Shown: positions 1-7,691 of the stretch, piece by piece
Layout: every line of letters starts with the position of its first letter
Position numbering within the stretch: the first letter of the stretch is position 1
Assembly: GCF_002080455.1 (NCBI RefSeq)
Contig: NZ_CP020555.1
Coordinates: 5,058,501-5,122,500, forward strand
Direction of reading: 5' to 3'
From: Streptomyces sp. Sge12
GTDB lineage: Bacteria > Actinomycetota > Actinomycetes > Streptomycetales > Streptomycetaceae
Length of the DNA stretch: 64,000 nucleotides
Translations under genes and position numbers: made by a program
The notes under the pieces: generated by a model
Told to the model about the DNA's origin: nothing
The model's database searches: none
Seen by the model: only the letters and a program-made list of their open reading frames with translations

Positions 1-144
1 GCCCTCGATCTGGAAGGCCGCGGTGGCCGTGCCCCACAGGAACCCGTCGGGGAAGCGCAGTTCCCGCGCCCCGACGTCCGTGTCCGTGATCGTGTGCGTG
101 CTCGCGTCCGTGCTCGCGTCCGCGTCCGTGTTCGTGTGCGTCAT
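1..144 (-). CDS. bglC: GH1 beta-glucosidase, N-terminal fragment
   Basis: These are the first 48 codons of a glycoside hydrolase family 1 beta-glucosidase; the rest lies beyond the left edge. After about residue 30 the translation reads FPDGFLWGTATAAFQIEG, the characteristic opening strand of GH1 enzymes. Known homologues at this position hydrolyse imported cellobiose to glucose in the cytoplasm. The ATG (144 to 142) overlaps the TGA of the permease gene before it as ATGA, so it is probably translated together with cebEFG. The first 22 or so residues are a Thr/Asp/Ala-rich low-complexity stretch encoded by short GC repeats (61-140). This stretch is not part of the fold and is probably an unstructured tail. 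The family call is firm; exact substrate preference cannot be judged from the fragment. Confidence 0.85.
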   Translation of the reverse strand, partial: MTHTNTDADASTDASTHTITDTDVGARELRFPDGFLWGTATAAFQIEG

Positions 145-965
145 CCCTTGACCGCTCCCTGCATGATGCCGCCGACGATCTGGCGGCCGAAGACGAGGAA
201 CACCAGCAAGAGCGGGAGCGTGCCCAGCAGCGCGCCCGCCATGATCACCGACTGGTCGGGGATGTACCCCCGGCCCAGCCCGGTCAGGGCCACCTGCACC
301 GTCGGGCTGCCGTTCTGGGTCAGCGCGACGATCGGCCAGAAGAAGTCGTTCCAGGCCATGACGAAGGTGAGCATCCCCAGGACCGCCATCGCGGGCCGGG
401 CCGCCGGGAACACCACGTGCCACAGCACCCGCAGCGAACTCGCCCCGTCGGTCCGCGCCGCCTCCACCAGCTCCATCGGCAGCGCGTGCACCAGGTACTG
501 GCGCATGAAGAACACCCCGAAGGCACCCACCAGGCCCGGCAGGATCACTGCCTGGAGCCGGTCGGTCCACGACAGCTTCGCGATCAGCATGTACAGCGGC
601 ACCACACTCAGCTGCGGCGGGATCAGCATCGTCGCGACCACCAGCGCCAGCAGCCCACGGCTGCCGCGGAAGCGCAGCTTGGCGAAGGCGAACCCGGCGA
701 GCGTGGAGAAGAAGACGGTGCCGGCGGCGACCGTGCCCGCCACGATCACCGTGTTCAGCAGGGCGGTGCCCATGTTGGCGTCCGTCCACGCCACCCGGAG
801 GTTGTGCCCCAGATTCCCGCCGAACCAGAACGGGGGCGGGGTCTGGGCCAGACGCGTGTTGCTCCGGGAGGCCGCGATCGCCGTCCACACCAGCGGGAAG
901 AGCGAGCCGGCCGTGAACAGGGCGAGCACCACGTAGGTGAGCCGGCCCGCGCGCAGTGATCTCAT
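141..965 (-). CDS. cebG: Cellobiose/cellotriose ABC permease, CebG
   Basis: This 274-residue inner-membrane permease belongs to the MalG-like family of carbohydrate ABC importers. It shows about six hydrophobic segments and a C-terminal cytoplasmic EAA loop (EAARTDGASSLRVLWHVVFP), which docks the shared ATPase. No ATPase gene lies beside it. In Streptomyces the MsiK ATPase encoded elsewhere normally energises such importers, and that is assumed here. The ATG at 965 was chosen because it forms an ATGA overlap with the stop of cebF and starts at a normal membrane-protein N-terminus; longer upstream readings run through cebF. Substrate assignment rests on the operon order, the bglC neighbour and the CebR box. 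Confidence 0.9.
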   Translation of the reverse strand: MRSLRAGRLTYVVLALFTAGSLFPLVWTAIAASRSNTRLAQTPPPFWFGGNLGHNLRVAWTDANMGTALLNTVIVAGTVAAGTVFFSTLAGFAFAKLRFRGSRGLLALVVATMLIPPQLSVVPLYMLIAKLSWTDRLQAVILPGLVGAFGVFFMRQYLVHALPMELVEAARTDGASSLRVLWHVVFPAARPAMAVLGMLTFVMAWNDFFWPIVALTQNGSPTVQVALTGLGRGYIPDQSVIMAGALLGTLPLLLVFLVFGRQIVGGIMQGAVKG

Positions 966-1960
966 CGGGAGTCGTCCTTCCGTCCGCGCAGCAGCCGTGC
1001 GGCCCCGGCGATCAGCAGCAGGATCAGGAACATCGCCCACGCGATCGCCGAGGCCCGCCCGAGGTGCAGGTTCACCCAGCCCTGCTCGTACAGGTACAGC
1101 CCGAGCGTCTGGAACTGGTGGTCCGAGCCGCCCGTCGCGCCCGCCCCGCCGTTGAACAGCAGGGGCTCGCCGAACAGCTGCGTCGCCCCGATCGTCGACA
1201 CCACGCAGGTGAAGAAGATGGTCGGCCGCAGCGAGGGCACCGTGACATGGAGGAACTGCTGGAAGCGCGAGGCCCCGTCCAGCGCGGCGGACTCGTACAA
1301 CTCGCCCGGTACGGCCTGCATGGCCGCCAGGTAGATCAGCGCGTTGTAGCCGGTCCACCGCCAGATCACGATGGTGGAGACCGCGAACTGGGAGGCGAAG
1401 GTGCCGTTCTGCCAGTCGACCGCGTCGAAACCCACCGCCGACAGCGCCCAGTTGACCATCCCGTAGTCCCGGCCGAAGAGCAGCACGAAGACGAGCGTGG
1501 CCGCCGCCACCGAGGTCGCGTACGGGGTGAGCACCGCGACCCGGAAGAACGCCGAGCCCCGCAGCCGGTAGTTGAGCAGATGGGCCAGGCCCAGCGCGAT
1601 CGCCAGCTGCGGCACCGTCGACAGCAGCCCGATGGTCACCGTGTTGCGCAGGGCGTTCCAGAAGAACTCGTCGTCCCACAGCCGGGTGAAGTTCCGCAGC
1701 CCCACCCACGTCATGCTGTCGGGATCCGTCAGCTCCACCTGGTGCAGCGCCGCCCAGCCCGTGTAGAGCAGCGGGAACAGCCCGAAGGCCGCGAAGAAGA
1801 GGAAGAAGGGCGCCACGAAGGCGTACGGGCTCCAGCGCAGGTCCCAGCGGTAGCGGCGCGAACGCCACACCTGGCCCGGCCGGCCCCGGCCGCCCCCCTC
1901 CGCCGCCGGCCGCTCCGGGCCGACGGCGGAAGGGGACAGAACAGCCGTCTCGTCCGTCAC
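962..1960 (-). CDS. cebF: Cellobiose/cellotriose ABC permease, CebF
   Basis: This 332-residue MalF-like permease is the partner of CebG in the membrane channel. After a charged cytoplasmic N-terminus of about 45 residues it has six hydrophobic segments, and the EAA loop reads ESAALDGASRFQQFLHVTVP. Translation begins at GTG (1960), with a TGAGG ribosome site six bases upstream and only seven bases after the cebE stop, so the three genes form one transcript. It ends in an ATGA overlap with cebG. Substrate is inferred from the locus. Confidence 0.9.
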   Translation of the reverse strand: MTDETAVLSPSAVGPERPAAEGGGRGRPGQVWRSRRYRWDLRWSPYAFVAPFFLFFAAFGLFPLLYTGWAALHQVELTDPDSMTWVGLRNFTRLWDDEFFWNALRNTVTIGLLSTVPQLAIALGLAHLLNYRLRGSAFFRVAVLTPYATSVAAATLVFVLLFGRDYGMVNWALSAVGFDAVDWQNGTFASQFAVSTIVIWRWTGYNALIYLAAMQAVPGELYESAALDGASRFQQFLHVTVPSLRPTIFFTCVVSTIGATQLFGEPLLFNGGAGATGGSDHQFQTLGLYLYEQGWVNLHLGRASAIAWAMFLILLLIAGAARLLRGRKDDSR

Positions 1961-1967
1961 CGGCGCC

Positions 1968-3329
1968 TCACTGGTCCAAGGCGTTGTCGATCGCCTTCAC
2001 CGCGGCCTCCCAGCCCTCCTGCGGGCTGCGCCCCTTCTGGTCGACCTGGAGCATCCCGATGTCCGCCAGGTTCTGAGCGATCACCAGGTCCTTCGGACCG
2101 ACCACGGTCACCGGCACCCCCTCGGCCGCCTTCGCGAAGATCTCGCCGATCGGAGCGCCGCCGAAGTACGCGTGCTGCGCACCCGACACCGACGGCAGCT
2201 TGTAGGCGGCGCTCGCGCTCGGGAAACTGCCCCGCTTCTCGAAGAGCTTCGCCTGCTGCGCCGGGGCCGTCAGCCAGGCCGCCAGCTTCGCCGCCTCCTC
2301 CGCGTGCTTGCCCGCCTTCGGCACCACCAGGAAGGAACCGCCCCAGTTGCTGGGCTTCGGGGCCTGCGCCACGTCCCACTTGTCCTTGCCCGCCGGGCCC
2401 GCCTTGTCCTGGATGTAGCCGAGCATCCAGGCCGGGCAGGAGACCGTCGCGAACGAGCCGTTGGAGAAGCCCTGGTCCCAGGCCGGGGTGAACTGCTGGA
2501 GCTTGGCGCTCAGCCCGTCGGTGGCGAAGGAGGCCGCCAGGTCGAAGGCCCCGCGCACCGCCGGGTTGGTCTTGTAGACGACCTTGCCCTGCTCGTCGTA
2601 GAACCGCTGGGCGCTGCTGCCGGTCACCGCCGCCATCACGCCCGACGCCGAGTCCACGAAGGCCTTCCCCTCACCGGCCTTCGCCTTGTACGCGCGGCCC
2701 GCCTCCAGGTACTTGTTCCAGTCGCCCGCCCACAGCGCCCCGACCGCCGCCCGGTCGGTGGGCAGCCCCGCCGCCTCGAAGAGGTCCTTGCGGTAGCAGA
2801 TGCCCTGCGGGCCTATGTCGGTGCCGAGGCCGACCGTGGCCCCGCCCTTGGCGGCGCTCGCCGTGCCCTGCGCCCACTTCCAGGGCAGGTACGCGGCCTT
2901 GTCCACGCCGGGTGCCTTGGCCAGGTCCACCAGCTTGTCGGCCTGGGTGGCGGTGATCTCGGCGATGTTGTTGACCTCGACGGCCTGGATGTCGGCGAGC
3001 CCGCTGCCCGTCCCCAGGTGGGTGAGGAGCTGGGGGTAGTAGTTCTCGTTGCGCTCGATGGAGGTCTGCTCGATGCGGATCCCGGGATTCTGCGCCATGT
3101 ACTCGTCGTAGAGCCCGGCCTCCTGGAGGCCGAAGGCCCCGAAGACGCCGACGGTGAGCGTGGTGGTGGCGCCGCCGCCGGACTTGCCGGCGGCCGGGGC
3201 GCCCTTCCCGGCGCCCTCCCCGGGGTCCTGGGCGCACCCCGCGAGCAGCAGGGCCGCCGCTCCGACGGCGGTGACTGCTGTGAGGAGGGTTCTTCGGGAT
3301 CGGGCTCGGGTTCGGGCTCGGACGCGCAT
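1968..3329 (-). CDS. cebE: Cellobiose/cellotriose-binding lipoprotein, CebE
   Basis: This is the extracellular solute-binding lipoprotein of the importer, 453 residues from the ATG at 3329. That start has a GGGAGGAAG ribosome site, and the ORF could otherwise extend to 3374. The N-terminus is Arg-rich (RVRARTRARSRR), followed by a hydrophobic segment and a lipobox LLAGC. The mature part is a family-1 sugar-binding protein with the segment VGVFGAFGLQEAGLYDEY. The Arg-rich signal is encoded by a short TCGGGN tandem repeat near 3300-3325. It is the first gene of the leftward operon cebEFG-bglC and starts about 50 bases from the CebR box. The known role of homologues is capture of cello-oligosaccharides outside the cell. 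Confidence 0.9.
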   Translation of the reverse strand: MRVRARTRARSRRTLLTAVTAVGAAALLLAGCAQDPGEGAGKGAPAAGKSGGGATTTLTVGVFGAFGLQEAGLYDEYMAQNPGIRIEQTSIERNENYYPQLLTHLGTGSGLADIQAVEVNNIAEITATQADKLVDLAKAPGVDKAAYLPWKWAQGTASAAKGGATVGLGTDIGPQGICYRKDLFEAAGLPTDRAAVGALWAGDWNKYLEAGRAYKAKAGEGKAFVDSASGVMAAVTGSSAQRFYDEQGKVVYKTNPAVRGAFDLAASFATDGLSAKLQQFTPAWDQGFSNGSFATVSCPAWMLGYIQDKAGPAGKDKWDVAQAPKPSNWGGSFLVVPKAGKHAEEAAKLAAWLTAPAQQAKLFEKRGSFPSASAAYKLPSVSGAQHAYFGGAPIGEIFAKAAEGVPVTVVGPKDLVIAQNLADIGMLQVDQKGRSPQEGWEAAVKAIDNALDQ

Positions 3330-3378
3330 GGGCTTCCTCCCTGACGGACGAAACGTGCCGGGTGTCTGTGACACAGTG

Positions 3379-3392
3379 TGGGAGCGCTCCCA
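3379..3392. promoter_or_regulatory. CebR operator
   Basis: TGGGAGCGCTCCCA is a perfect 14-bp palindrome in the divergent region between cebE and cebR. It matches the CebR box I know from Streptomyces cellobiose loci. Its position suggests repression of cebE and probably autoregulation of cebR, released by cellobiose. Confidence 0.9.
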
Positions 3393-3430
3393 TAGTCGTC
3401 AAGGGGTAGATTCACAAGCGGGAGGAAGCC

Positions 3431-4456
3431 ATGAACGGGCACGGGCGCAGCGGGGGACGGCCGACCCTGGAGGAGGTGGCGGCGCGCGCCGGAGTCGGGC
3501 GCGGCACGGCCTCCCGGGTGATCAACGGATCCTCCAAGGTCAGCGAGCAGACCAGGGTCGCCGTCGAGGCGGCCGTGGCCGAGCTGGGATACGTACCGAA
3601 CCGCGCCGCACGCGCCCTCGCGGCCAACCGCACCGACGCCATCGCCCTCGTGATCCCCGAACCCGAGGCCCGCTTCTTCGCCGAGCCCTACTTCTCCGAA
3701 GTGGTCCGCGGGGTCGGCGCCGCCCTCGCCGAGACCGAGGTGCAGCTCGTCCTCACCCTGGCCGGCGGCGACCGCGAGCGCCGCCGCCTCTCCCAGTACC
3801 TGGCCGGGCACCGCGTCGACGGAGTGCTCCTCGTCTCCGTCCACGCCGGGGACCCGCTGCCGGAGCTGCTGGCCGAGCTCGGCATCCCGACGGTGATCAG
3901 CGGCCGCCGCTCCGCCGCCGAGACCCTGCCCAGCGTGGACTCCGACAACCTGGCGGGCGCGGCCGAGGCGGTACGCCACCTCCTCGACCGGGGCCGCCGC
4001 ACGATCGCCACGATCACCGGCCCGCTGGACGTGTACGGCGCCCAGTGCCGCCTCGACGGCTACCGGCAGGCCCTGGCCACCGCCGGGCACGCCGCCGACG
4101 AGCCGCTGATCGCGGTCGGCGACTTCACCGAGGAGGGCGGCCGACGGGCCATGCGCGAACTGCTGGAGCGCCGCCCCGCGCTCGACGCCGTCTTCGCCGC
4201 CTCGGACGTCATGGCGGCCGGCGCCCGCAGGGAGCTGCGCGCGGCCGGCCGCCGGATCCCCGAGGACGTGGCGCTGGTCGGCTTCGACGACTCCGTGGTG
4301 GCCCGGCACATGGACCCGCCGCTGACCAGCGTCCGGCAGCCGATCGAGGAGATGGGCCGGACCATGACGGCGATGCTGCTGGGAAGGATCGCGGGGGAGA
4401 CGGGCGAGGCGGCCGCCGTGCTGCCGAACCGGCTGGTGGTCCGGGAATCGTCCTGA
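3431..4456 (+). CDS. cebR: LacI-family repressor of cellobiose use, CebR
   Basis: This 341-residue LacI/GalR repressor has an N-terminal helix-turn-helix and hinge at about residues 12-60 (LEEVAARAGVGRGTASRVIN), followed by a periplasmic-binding-protein-like sugar sensor domain. The ATG at 3431 follows a GGAGGAA ribosome site directly. It is divergent from cebE with the perfect CebR box between them. Homologues repress cebEFG-bglC until cellobiose or cellotriose binds, and in some species also influence phytotoxin or cellulase genes. The hairpin at 4465-4500 closes the transcript. Confidence 0.92.
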   Translation: MNGHGRSGGRPTLEEVAARAGVGRGTASRVINGSSKVSEQTRVAVEAAVAELGYVPNRAARALAANRTDAIALVIPEPEARFFAEPYFSEVVRGVGAALAETEVQLVLTLAGGDRERRRLSQYLAGHRVDGVLLVSVHAGDPLPELLAELGIPTVISGRRSAAETLPSVDSDNLAGAAEAVRHLLDRGRRTIATITGPLDVYGAQCRLDGYRQALATAGHAADEPLIAVGDFTEEGGRRAMRELLERRPALDAVFAASDVMAAGARRELRAAGRRIPEDVALVGFDDSVVARHMDPPLTSVRQPIEEMGRTMTAMLLGRIAGETGEAAAVLPNRLVVRESS

Positions 4457-4464
4457 TGCATGCA

Positions 4465-4500
4465 GAAGGCCCCGGTCCGCTTTCGCGTACCGGGGCCTTC
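4465..4500 (+). terminator. Hairpin terminator after cebR
   Basis: GAAGGCCCCGGT (4465-4476) pairs perfectly with ACCGGGGCCTTC (4489-4500) around a 12-base loop. It starts eight bases after the cebR stop and could also end the leftward tRNA-His transcript, whose 3' end is at 4507. There is no strong T-run, as is usual in streptomycetes. Confidence 0.8.
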
Positions 4501-4506
4501 CCACAG

Positions 4507-4579
4507 GGTGAGTGACGGGACTTGAACCCGCGGCCACCTGGACCACAACCAGGTGCTCTACCAACTGAGCTACACCCAC
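4507..4579 (-). tRNA. tRNA-His (GTG anticodon)
   Basis: The minus strand folds as a 73-nt tRNA. The acceptor GTGGGTG pairs with CACTCAC with one G-T wobble, a standard D-arm (AGCTCAGTTGGTAGAGC) follows, the anticodon stem-loop CCTGGTTGTGGTCCAGG carries GTG, and the T-arm contains GGTTCAAGTCC. The base before position 1 is G (4580) and the discriminator is C (4507), the identity pair of bacterial tRNA-His. CCA is not encoded. It lies between cebR and orn. Confidence 0.95.
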
Positions 4580-4584
4580 CATGT

Positions 4585-4604
4585 CCGGTCGGAAAACCGA
4601 CCGG
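4585..4604. terminator. Hairpin between orn and tRNA-His
   Basis: CCGGTCGG (4585-4592) and CCGACCGG (4597-4604) form a perfect 8-bp stem with an AAAA loop (TTTT on the minus strand). It lies five bases before the tRNA 5' end. It may terminate orn transcription or form a processing structure in the tRNA leader. Confidence 0.5.
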
Positions 4605-4679
4605 CCGAAGAAAAGGGTACAGGGTCCGGGAGGGTGCTCGCTCCCCCGTTTCCCGCCACCCCCTCCGGAGGGGCCTGGT

Positions 4680-4711
4680 CGGACGCCCGGACGCCCGGAC
4701 GCCCGGACGCG
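4680..4711. repeat. 8-bp tandem repeat GGACGCCC downstream of orn
   Basis: Nearly four head-to-tail copies of GGACGCCC end immediately before the orn stop codon (TAG at 4715-4713). No function is evident. Confidence 0.85.
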
Positions 4712-4712
4712 C

Positions 4713-5315
4713 CTAGGCGCCGGGCGTGGCGTGCTTGGCGGCGATGCCGCGGGCCGTGTCCGAGTCGGGCCCGGGCTGCGGCACGAAGACCGCCTCCCGG
4801 TAGTAGCGCAGCTCGGTGATGGAGTCCTTGATGTCCGCCAGCGCCCGGTGGTTGCCGTTCTTCGGCGGGCTGTTGAAGTACGCCCGCGGGTACCAGCGGC
4901 GCGCGAGCTCCTTGACCGAGGACACGTCCACGATCCGGTAGTGCAGGTAGCCCTCCAGCGCGGCCATGTCGCGCAGCAGGAAGCCGCGGTCGGTGCCGAC
5001 CGAGTTTCCGCACAGCGGCGCCTTGCGGGGTTCCTTCACGTGCTCCCGCACGTAGGCCAGGACCTGCGCCTCGGCGTCCGCGAGGGTGGTCCCGCCGGCC
5101 AGCTCGTCGAGCAGGCCGGAGGCGGTGTGCATCTCGCGCACCACGTCGGGCATGGTTTCCAGGGCGGCGTCCGGCGGGCGGATCACGATGTCCACGCCTT
5201 CGCCGAGCACGTTGAGCTCCGAGTCGGTGACCAGTGCGGCCACCTCGATAAGTGCGTCGTCCGCCAACGAGAGCCCGGTCATCTCGCAGTCGATCCACAC
5301 CATGCGATCGTTCAT
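4713..5315 (-). CDS. orn: Oligoribonuclease
   Basis: Orn degrades 2- to 5-nt RNA fragments and the pGpG made from c-di-GMP to mononucleotides in the cytoplasm. The 200-residue protein shows the DEDDh exonuclease signature: WIDCEMTGL near the start, a middle Asp region (VGTDRGFLLRDM) and the C-terminal HRALADIKDSI with its His and Asp. I place the start at ATG 5315 (MNDRMVW), which has GGTGGG four bases upstream; an ATG at 5324 would overlap the ribosome site. It lies just downstream of adpA, and the adpA-ornA pair is a conserved arrangement in Streptomyces. In S. griseus and S. coelicolor loss of the gene affects growth and development. A hairpin at 5361-5398 separates it from adpA. Confidence 0.93.
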   Translation of the reverse strand: MNDRMVWIDCEMTGLSLADDALIEVAALVTDSELNVLGEGVDIVIRPPDAALETMPDVVREMHTASGLLDELAGGTTLADAEAQVLAYVREHVKEPRKAPLCGNSVGTDRGFLLRDMAALEGYLHYRIVDVSSVKELARRWYPRAYFNSPPKNGNHRALADIKDSITELRYYREAVFVPQPGPDSDTARGIAAKHATPGA

Positions 5316-5360
5316 GTGTCCCACCTTATGCGGTCCCCCGTGGCGCGGACCGCATATGCG

Positions 5361-5398
5361 GAAGGTCCCCCATCGGCCGTGACCGATGGAGGACCTTC
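5361..5398 (-). terminator. Terminator downstream of adpA
   Basis: GAAGGTCC (5361-5368) pairs with GGACCTTC (5391-5398), and inside it CCATCGG (5370-5376) pairs with CCGATGG (5383-5389). It lies between the adpA stop and the orn start, so orn probably depends partly on its own promoter. Confidence 0.75.
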
Positions 5399-5420
5399 GT
5401 GCGTCGTACGGGCCGAGCGG

Positions 5421-6596
5421 CTACGCGTGTTCCCGCAGCGCCCGCCCCGGTGCGTACAGCTCCGTCACCGTGGGACCCGCCGCGGCCAGGGCCGCCGCCG
5501 CCCGGTGGGGCTGCGGGGTGCGCTGGTGCGGCACCGGACCGGAGTTGATCTCGGCCACCTGTGCCACGTCGGCCTGCGGCCGGCGTGCCCGGTAGGCGGA
5601 GCGGTAGGCGGCCGGGGAGGACCCCAGCTGCCGCCGGAAGTGACCCCGCAGGGCGACCGGCGAACGGAAGCCGCAGCGTCCGGCGACCTCGTCGACCGAG
5701 TAGTCGGAGGTCTCCAGCAGCCGCTGGGCCTGGAGCACCCGCTGCGTGATCAGCCACTGGAGCGGAGCGCTGCCGGTGAGCGAGCGGAACCGCCGGTCGA
5801 AGGTGCGCCTGCTCATGTAGGCGCGGGCGGCCAGCGTCTCCACGTCGAACTGCTCGTGGAGGTGTTCCAGGGCCCAGGCGACGACCTCGGCCAGCGGGTC
5901 GGCGCCGATCTCCTCCGGCAGCGACCGGTCGAGATAGCGTTCCTGGCCGCCCGTGCGCCGCGGCGGTACGACGAGCCTGCGGGCCAGGGCCCCGGCCGCC
6001 TCACTGCCGTGGTCCGTGCGCACGATGTGCAGGCACAGATCGATTCCGGCCGCCGTGCCGGCGGACGTGAGCACGTCGCCGTCGTCGACGAACAGTTCGC
6101 GCGGGTCGACATGGACGGACGGGTACCGCTTGGCGAGCGTCGGCGCGTACATCCAGTGCGTCGTCGCGGGCCGGCCGTCCAGCAGGCCTGCGGCGGCGAG
6201 CACGAAGGCTCCCGTGCACAGGCCTACGATCCGGGCCCCCTCCTCGTGCGCCAGACGCAGTGCGTCGAGCGCCTCCGGCGGTGGCGGTGAAGTGATGGAG
6301 CGCCAGGCGGGAACGACGACCGTTCCTGCCCGGGCGATCGCCTCCAACCCGTATGGCGCGGTCAGTTCGAGTCCGCCGGTGGTCCTGAGCGGACCGTCCT
6401 CACCGGCGCACACGAGCAATCGGTAGCGTGGAACTCCCGCGTCCTGCCGGTCAATGCCGAACACGGAAAGTGGAATGGAGCTCTCGAAGATCGGTCCGCC
6501 GCTGAAGAGCAGCACCGCGACGATCTCCCTGCGGCGACGCCCCGCGAGCTTCCGGCCGGCGTCTGCTGTGACGACGGCGGTGGAATCCTGGCTCAT
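5421..6596 (-). CDS. adpA: Developmental master regulator AdpA
   Basis: AdpA is the AraC/XylS-family activator-repressor that controls aerial growth and secondary metabolism in Streptomyces. The 391-residue product has a DJ-1/PfpI-like domain (about 25-195, with GLCTGAFVLAAAGLLDGR) used for dimerisation and an AraC-type double helix-turn-helix (about 235-335, YMSRRTFDRRFRSLTG). Both match AdpA nearly residue for residue from memory. The ATG at 6596 is preceded by a G-rich ribosome site after a long untranslated region. A notable absence is that the plus strand from 5421 to 6596 contains no TAA triplet, so the gene has no TTA codon in any frame. A TTA codon in the linker is the classical feature that makes adpA depend on the bldA tRNA; here the Leu of ARRLVVPP is CTC. 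The TTA absence is read directly; its effect on regulation is inference. Confidence 0.95.
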   Translation of the reverse strand: MSQDSTAVVTADAGRKLAGRRRREIVAVLLFSGGPIFESSIPLSVFGIDRQDAGVPRYRLLVCAGEDGPLRTTGGLELTAPYGLEAIARAGTVVVPAWRSITSPPPPEALDALRLAHEEGARIVGLCTGAFVLAAAGLLDGRPATTHWMYAPTLAKRYPSVHVDPRELFVDDGDVLTSAGTAAGIDLCLHIVRTDHGSEAAGALARRLVVPPRRTGGQERYLDRSLPEEIGADPLAEVVAWALEHLHEQFDVETLAARAYMSRRTFDRRFRSLTGSAPLQWLITQRVLQAQRLLETSDYSVDEVAGRCGFRSPVALRGHFRRQLGSSPAAYRSAYRARRPQADVAQVAEINSGPVPHQRTPQPHRAAAALAAAGPTVTELYAPGRALREHA

Positions 6597-6972
6597 GGCG
6601 CTAAGCCCCCCTTGGGTGTCGCGACTCCTTGGTCTGGTCGCACCTGCACGTTTCCCCTCGGCCTTGCACGTGGATCCCCCGCCGTAAATACATGATCGAA
6701 TCTACTGCGTCCCGTGGTGTCGGCGTGACAAGTTCAGCACGCAGCGCTATGTCGACTTCTCAACTTGGCGAAAAGCATTCGATCAGTAAGCGTTCCACTC
6801 CGCTACCCGAACAGGAAGCGTGCTCCCCGGCCATGGCCAGTACCTGTAGGGCCAGAACGCCCCCCGCGGTCTGTCGTCGCTGGTGGTGAGGGGGGCGGGG
6901 GGACATTCCGGCAAGGAGGGCACCTTGCCGGGAAGTTGGCTGAAAACATGCGTGTGTGGGTGTGCGAATGAG
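6597..6972 (-). promoter_or_regulatory. adpA upstream region
   Basis: This 376-bp stretch has no convincing gene and is the control region of adpA. It is more AT-rich than its surroundings around 6680-6800. TGGCGAAAAG (6766-6775) matches 8 of 10 positions of the AdpA consensus TGGCSNGWWY, and TGGCTGAAAA (6937-6946) is a weaker match. Autoregulation is known for adpA elsewhere; these sites are only candidates. Confidence 0.45.
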
Positions 6973-7368
6973 TCAGTCCTGCGGGGAGCCGGGTCCGGAG
7001 ACCCGGCAGCCGCGGCGGTTCCCGGCGGCGCCGCGCGAGTGCCGGCCGCGGTGCGCGGGCGGCAGCGGCTCGTGCGCGCGCACCCGGGCCTCGGCCCGCT
7101 GCGCCTTCTCCGAGTGGCGCAGCAGGACCCGGCACGCGGCCGTGACGGCGAGCAGGCCGAGGGTCGCGACGGCGGCCCCGCCGTAGGAGGTTCCGTAGAC
7201 GACGAGGACCACGGGGACGAGCAGGCAGCTGAAGGCGGCCCAGCGCACGACGTCACCCGCGGGGTCGTCATGCGGGTGCCCGGCGGGACGCACGGACGAG
7301 TGAAGGGGCGAGCGGGGGACTTGCGTCGGCTGAGCTGGCTGGACGGGGTGAACCGGATGACCGGGCAC
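6973..7368 (-). CDS. Small two-segment membrane protein upstream of adpA
   Basis: I do not recognise a function. The product is 131 residues from GTG 7368, chosen because AGGGAG lies six bases upstream; the frame is open to 7449. A proline- and histidine-rich N-terminus is followed by two adjacent hydrophobic segments (WAAFSCLLVPVVLVVY and AAVATLGLLAVTAACRVLL) and then an Arg/His-rich cytoplasmic tail. A small membrane protein of this kind sits next to adpA in other Streptomyces as I recall. It is transcribed toward adpA and shares its strand. Confidence 0.6.
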   Translation of the reverse strand: MPGHPVHPVQPAQPTQVPRSPLHSSVRPAGHPHDDPAGDVVRWAAFSCLLVPVVLVVYGTSYGGAAVATLGLLAVTAACRVLLRHSEKAQRAEARVRAHEPLPPAHRGRHSRGAAGNRRGCRVSGPGSPQD

Positions 7369-7691
7369 GGCGTGCTCCCTGCGGGCTCTTACCTGTTGGT
7401 CGGACGCATGTCCCAACGGCCGGTGCCGGGGCTCGGTCACTGCGCGCACGGGTGGCGCTGGCCGGTCTCGTCACTGGCTGTAGGGGGCAGCGGCCATTGC
7501 CAAGGCGCGTTCGCTCCGGCATGCTCCCTGGGACGCTCTCCAAGGGCGGCATGCCCTGTGCAGGACAGGAGTGTCGCCGTACCCTGGTGGGTATGGGCTT
7601 GGGAAGATGCTTCCCGGACATAGCTCCGTCACACTGCGTCGCCGATTTCGCCCCTGTTGCTTCCTCCAAGGACCTCCTCGCCGAGACACCC
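7369..7691. other. Divergent intergenic region
   Basis: This 323-bp stretch separates the small membrane protein gene from the universal stress protein gene. I see no gene in it. It contains a small perfect hairpin, GGGAAG (7601-7606) with CTTCCC (7610-7615), and must hold both promoters. Confidence 0.4.

Noticed and set aside
141..1868. 575-residue open frame covering cebG and most of cebF
   Set aside because: Its first half is cebF read in the wrong frame (Arg/Gly/Ala-rich without membrane segments). Only the part from 965 downward is a real permease.
7452..7691. 80-residue N-terminal extension of the universal stress protein
   Set aside because: The extension lacks conserved features and ribosome site. 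The family start MAGHEF fits ATG 7692.
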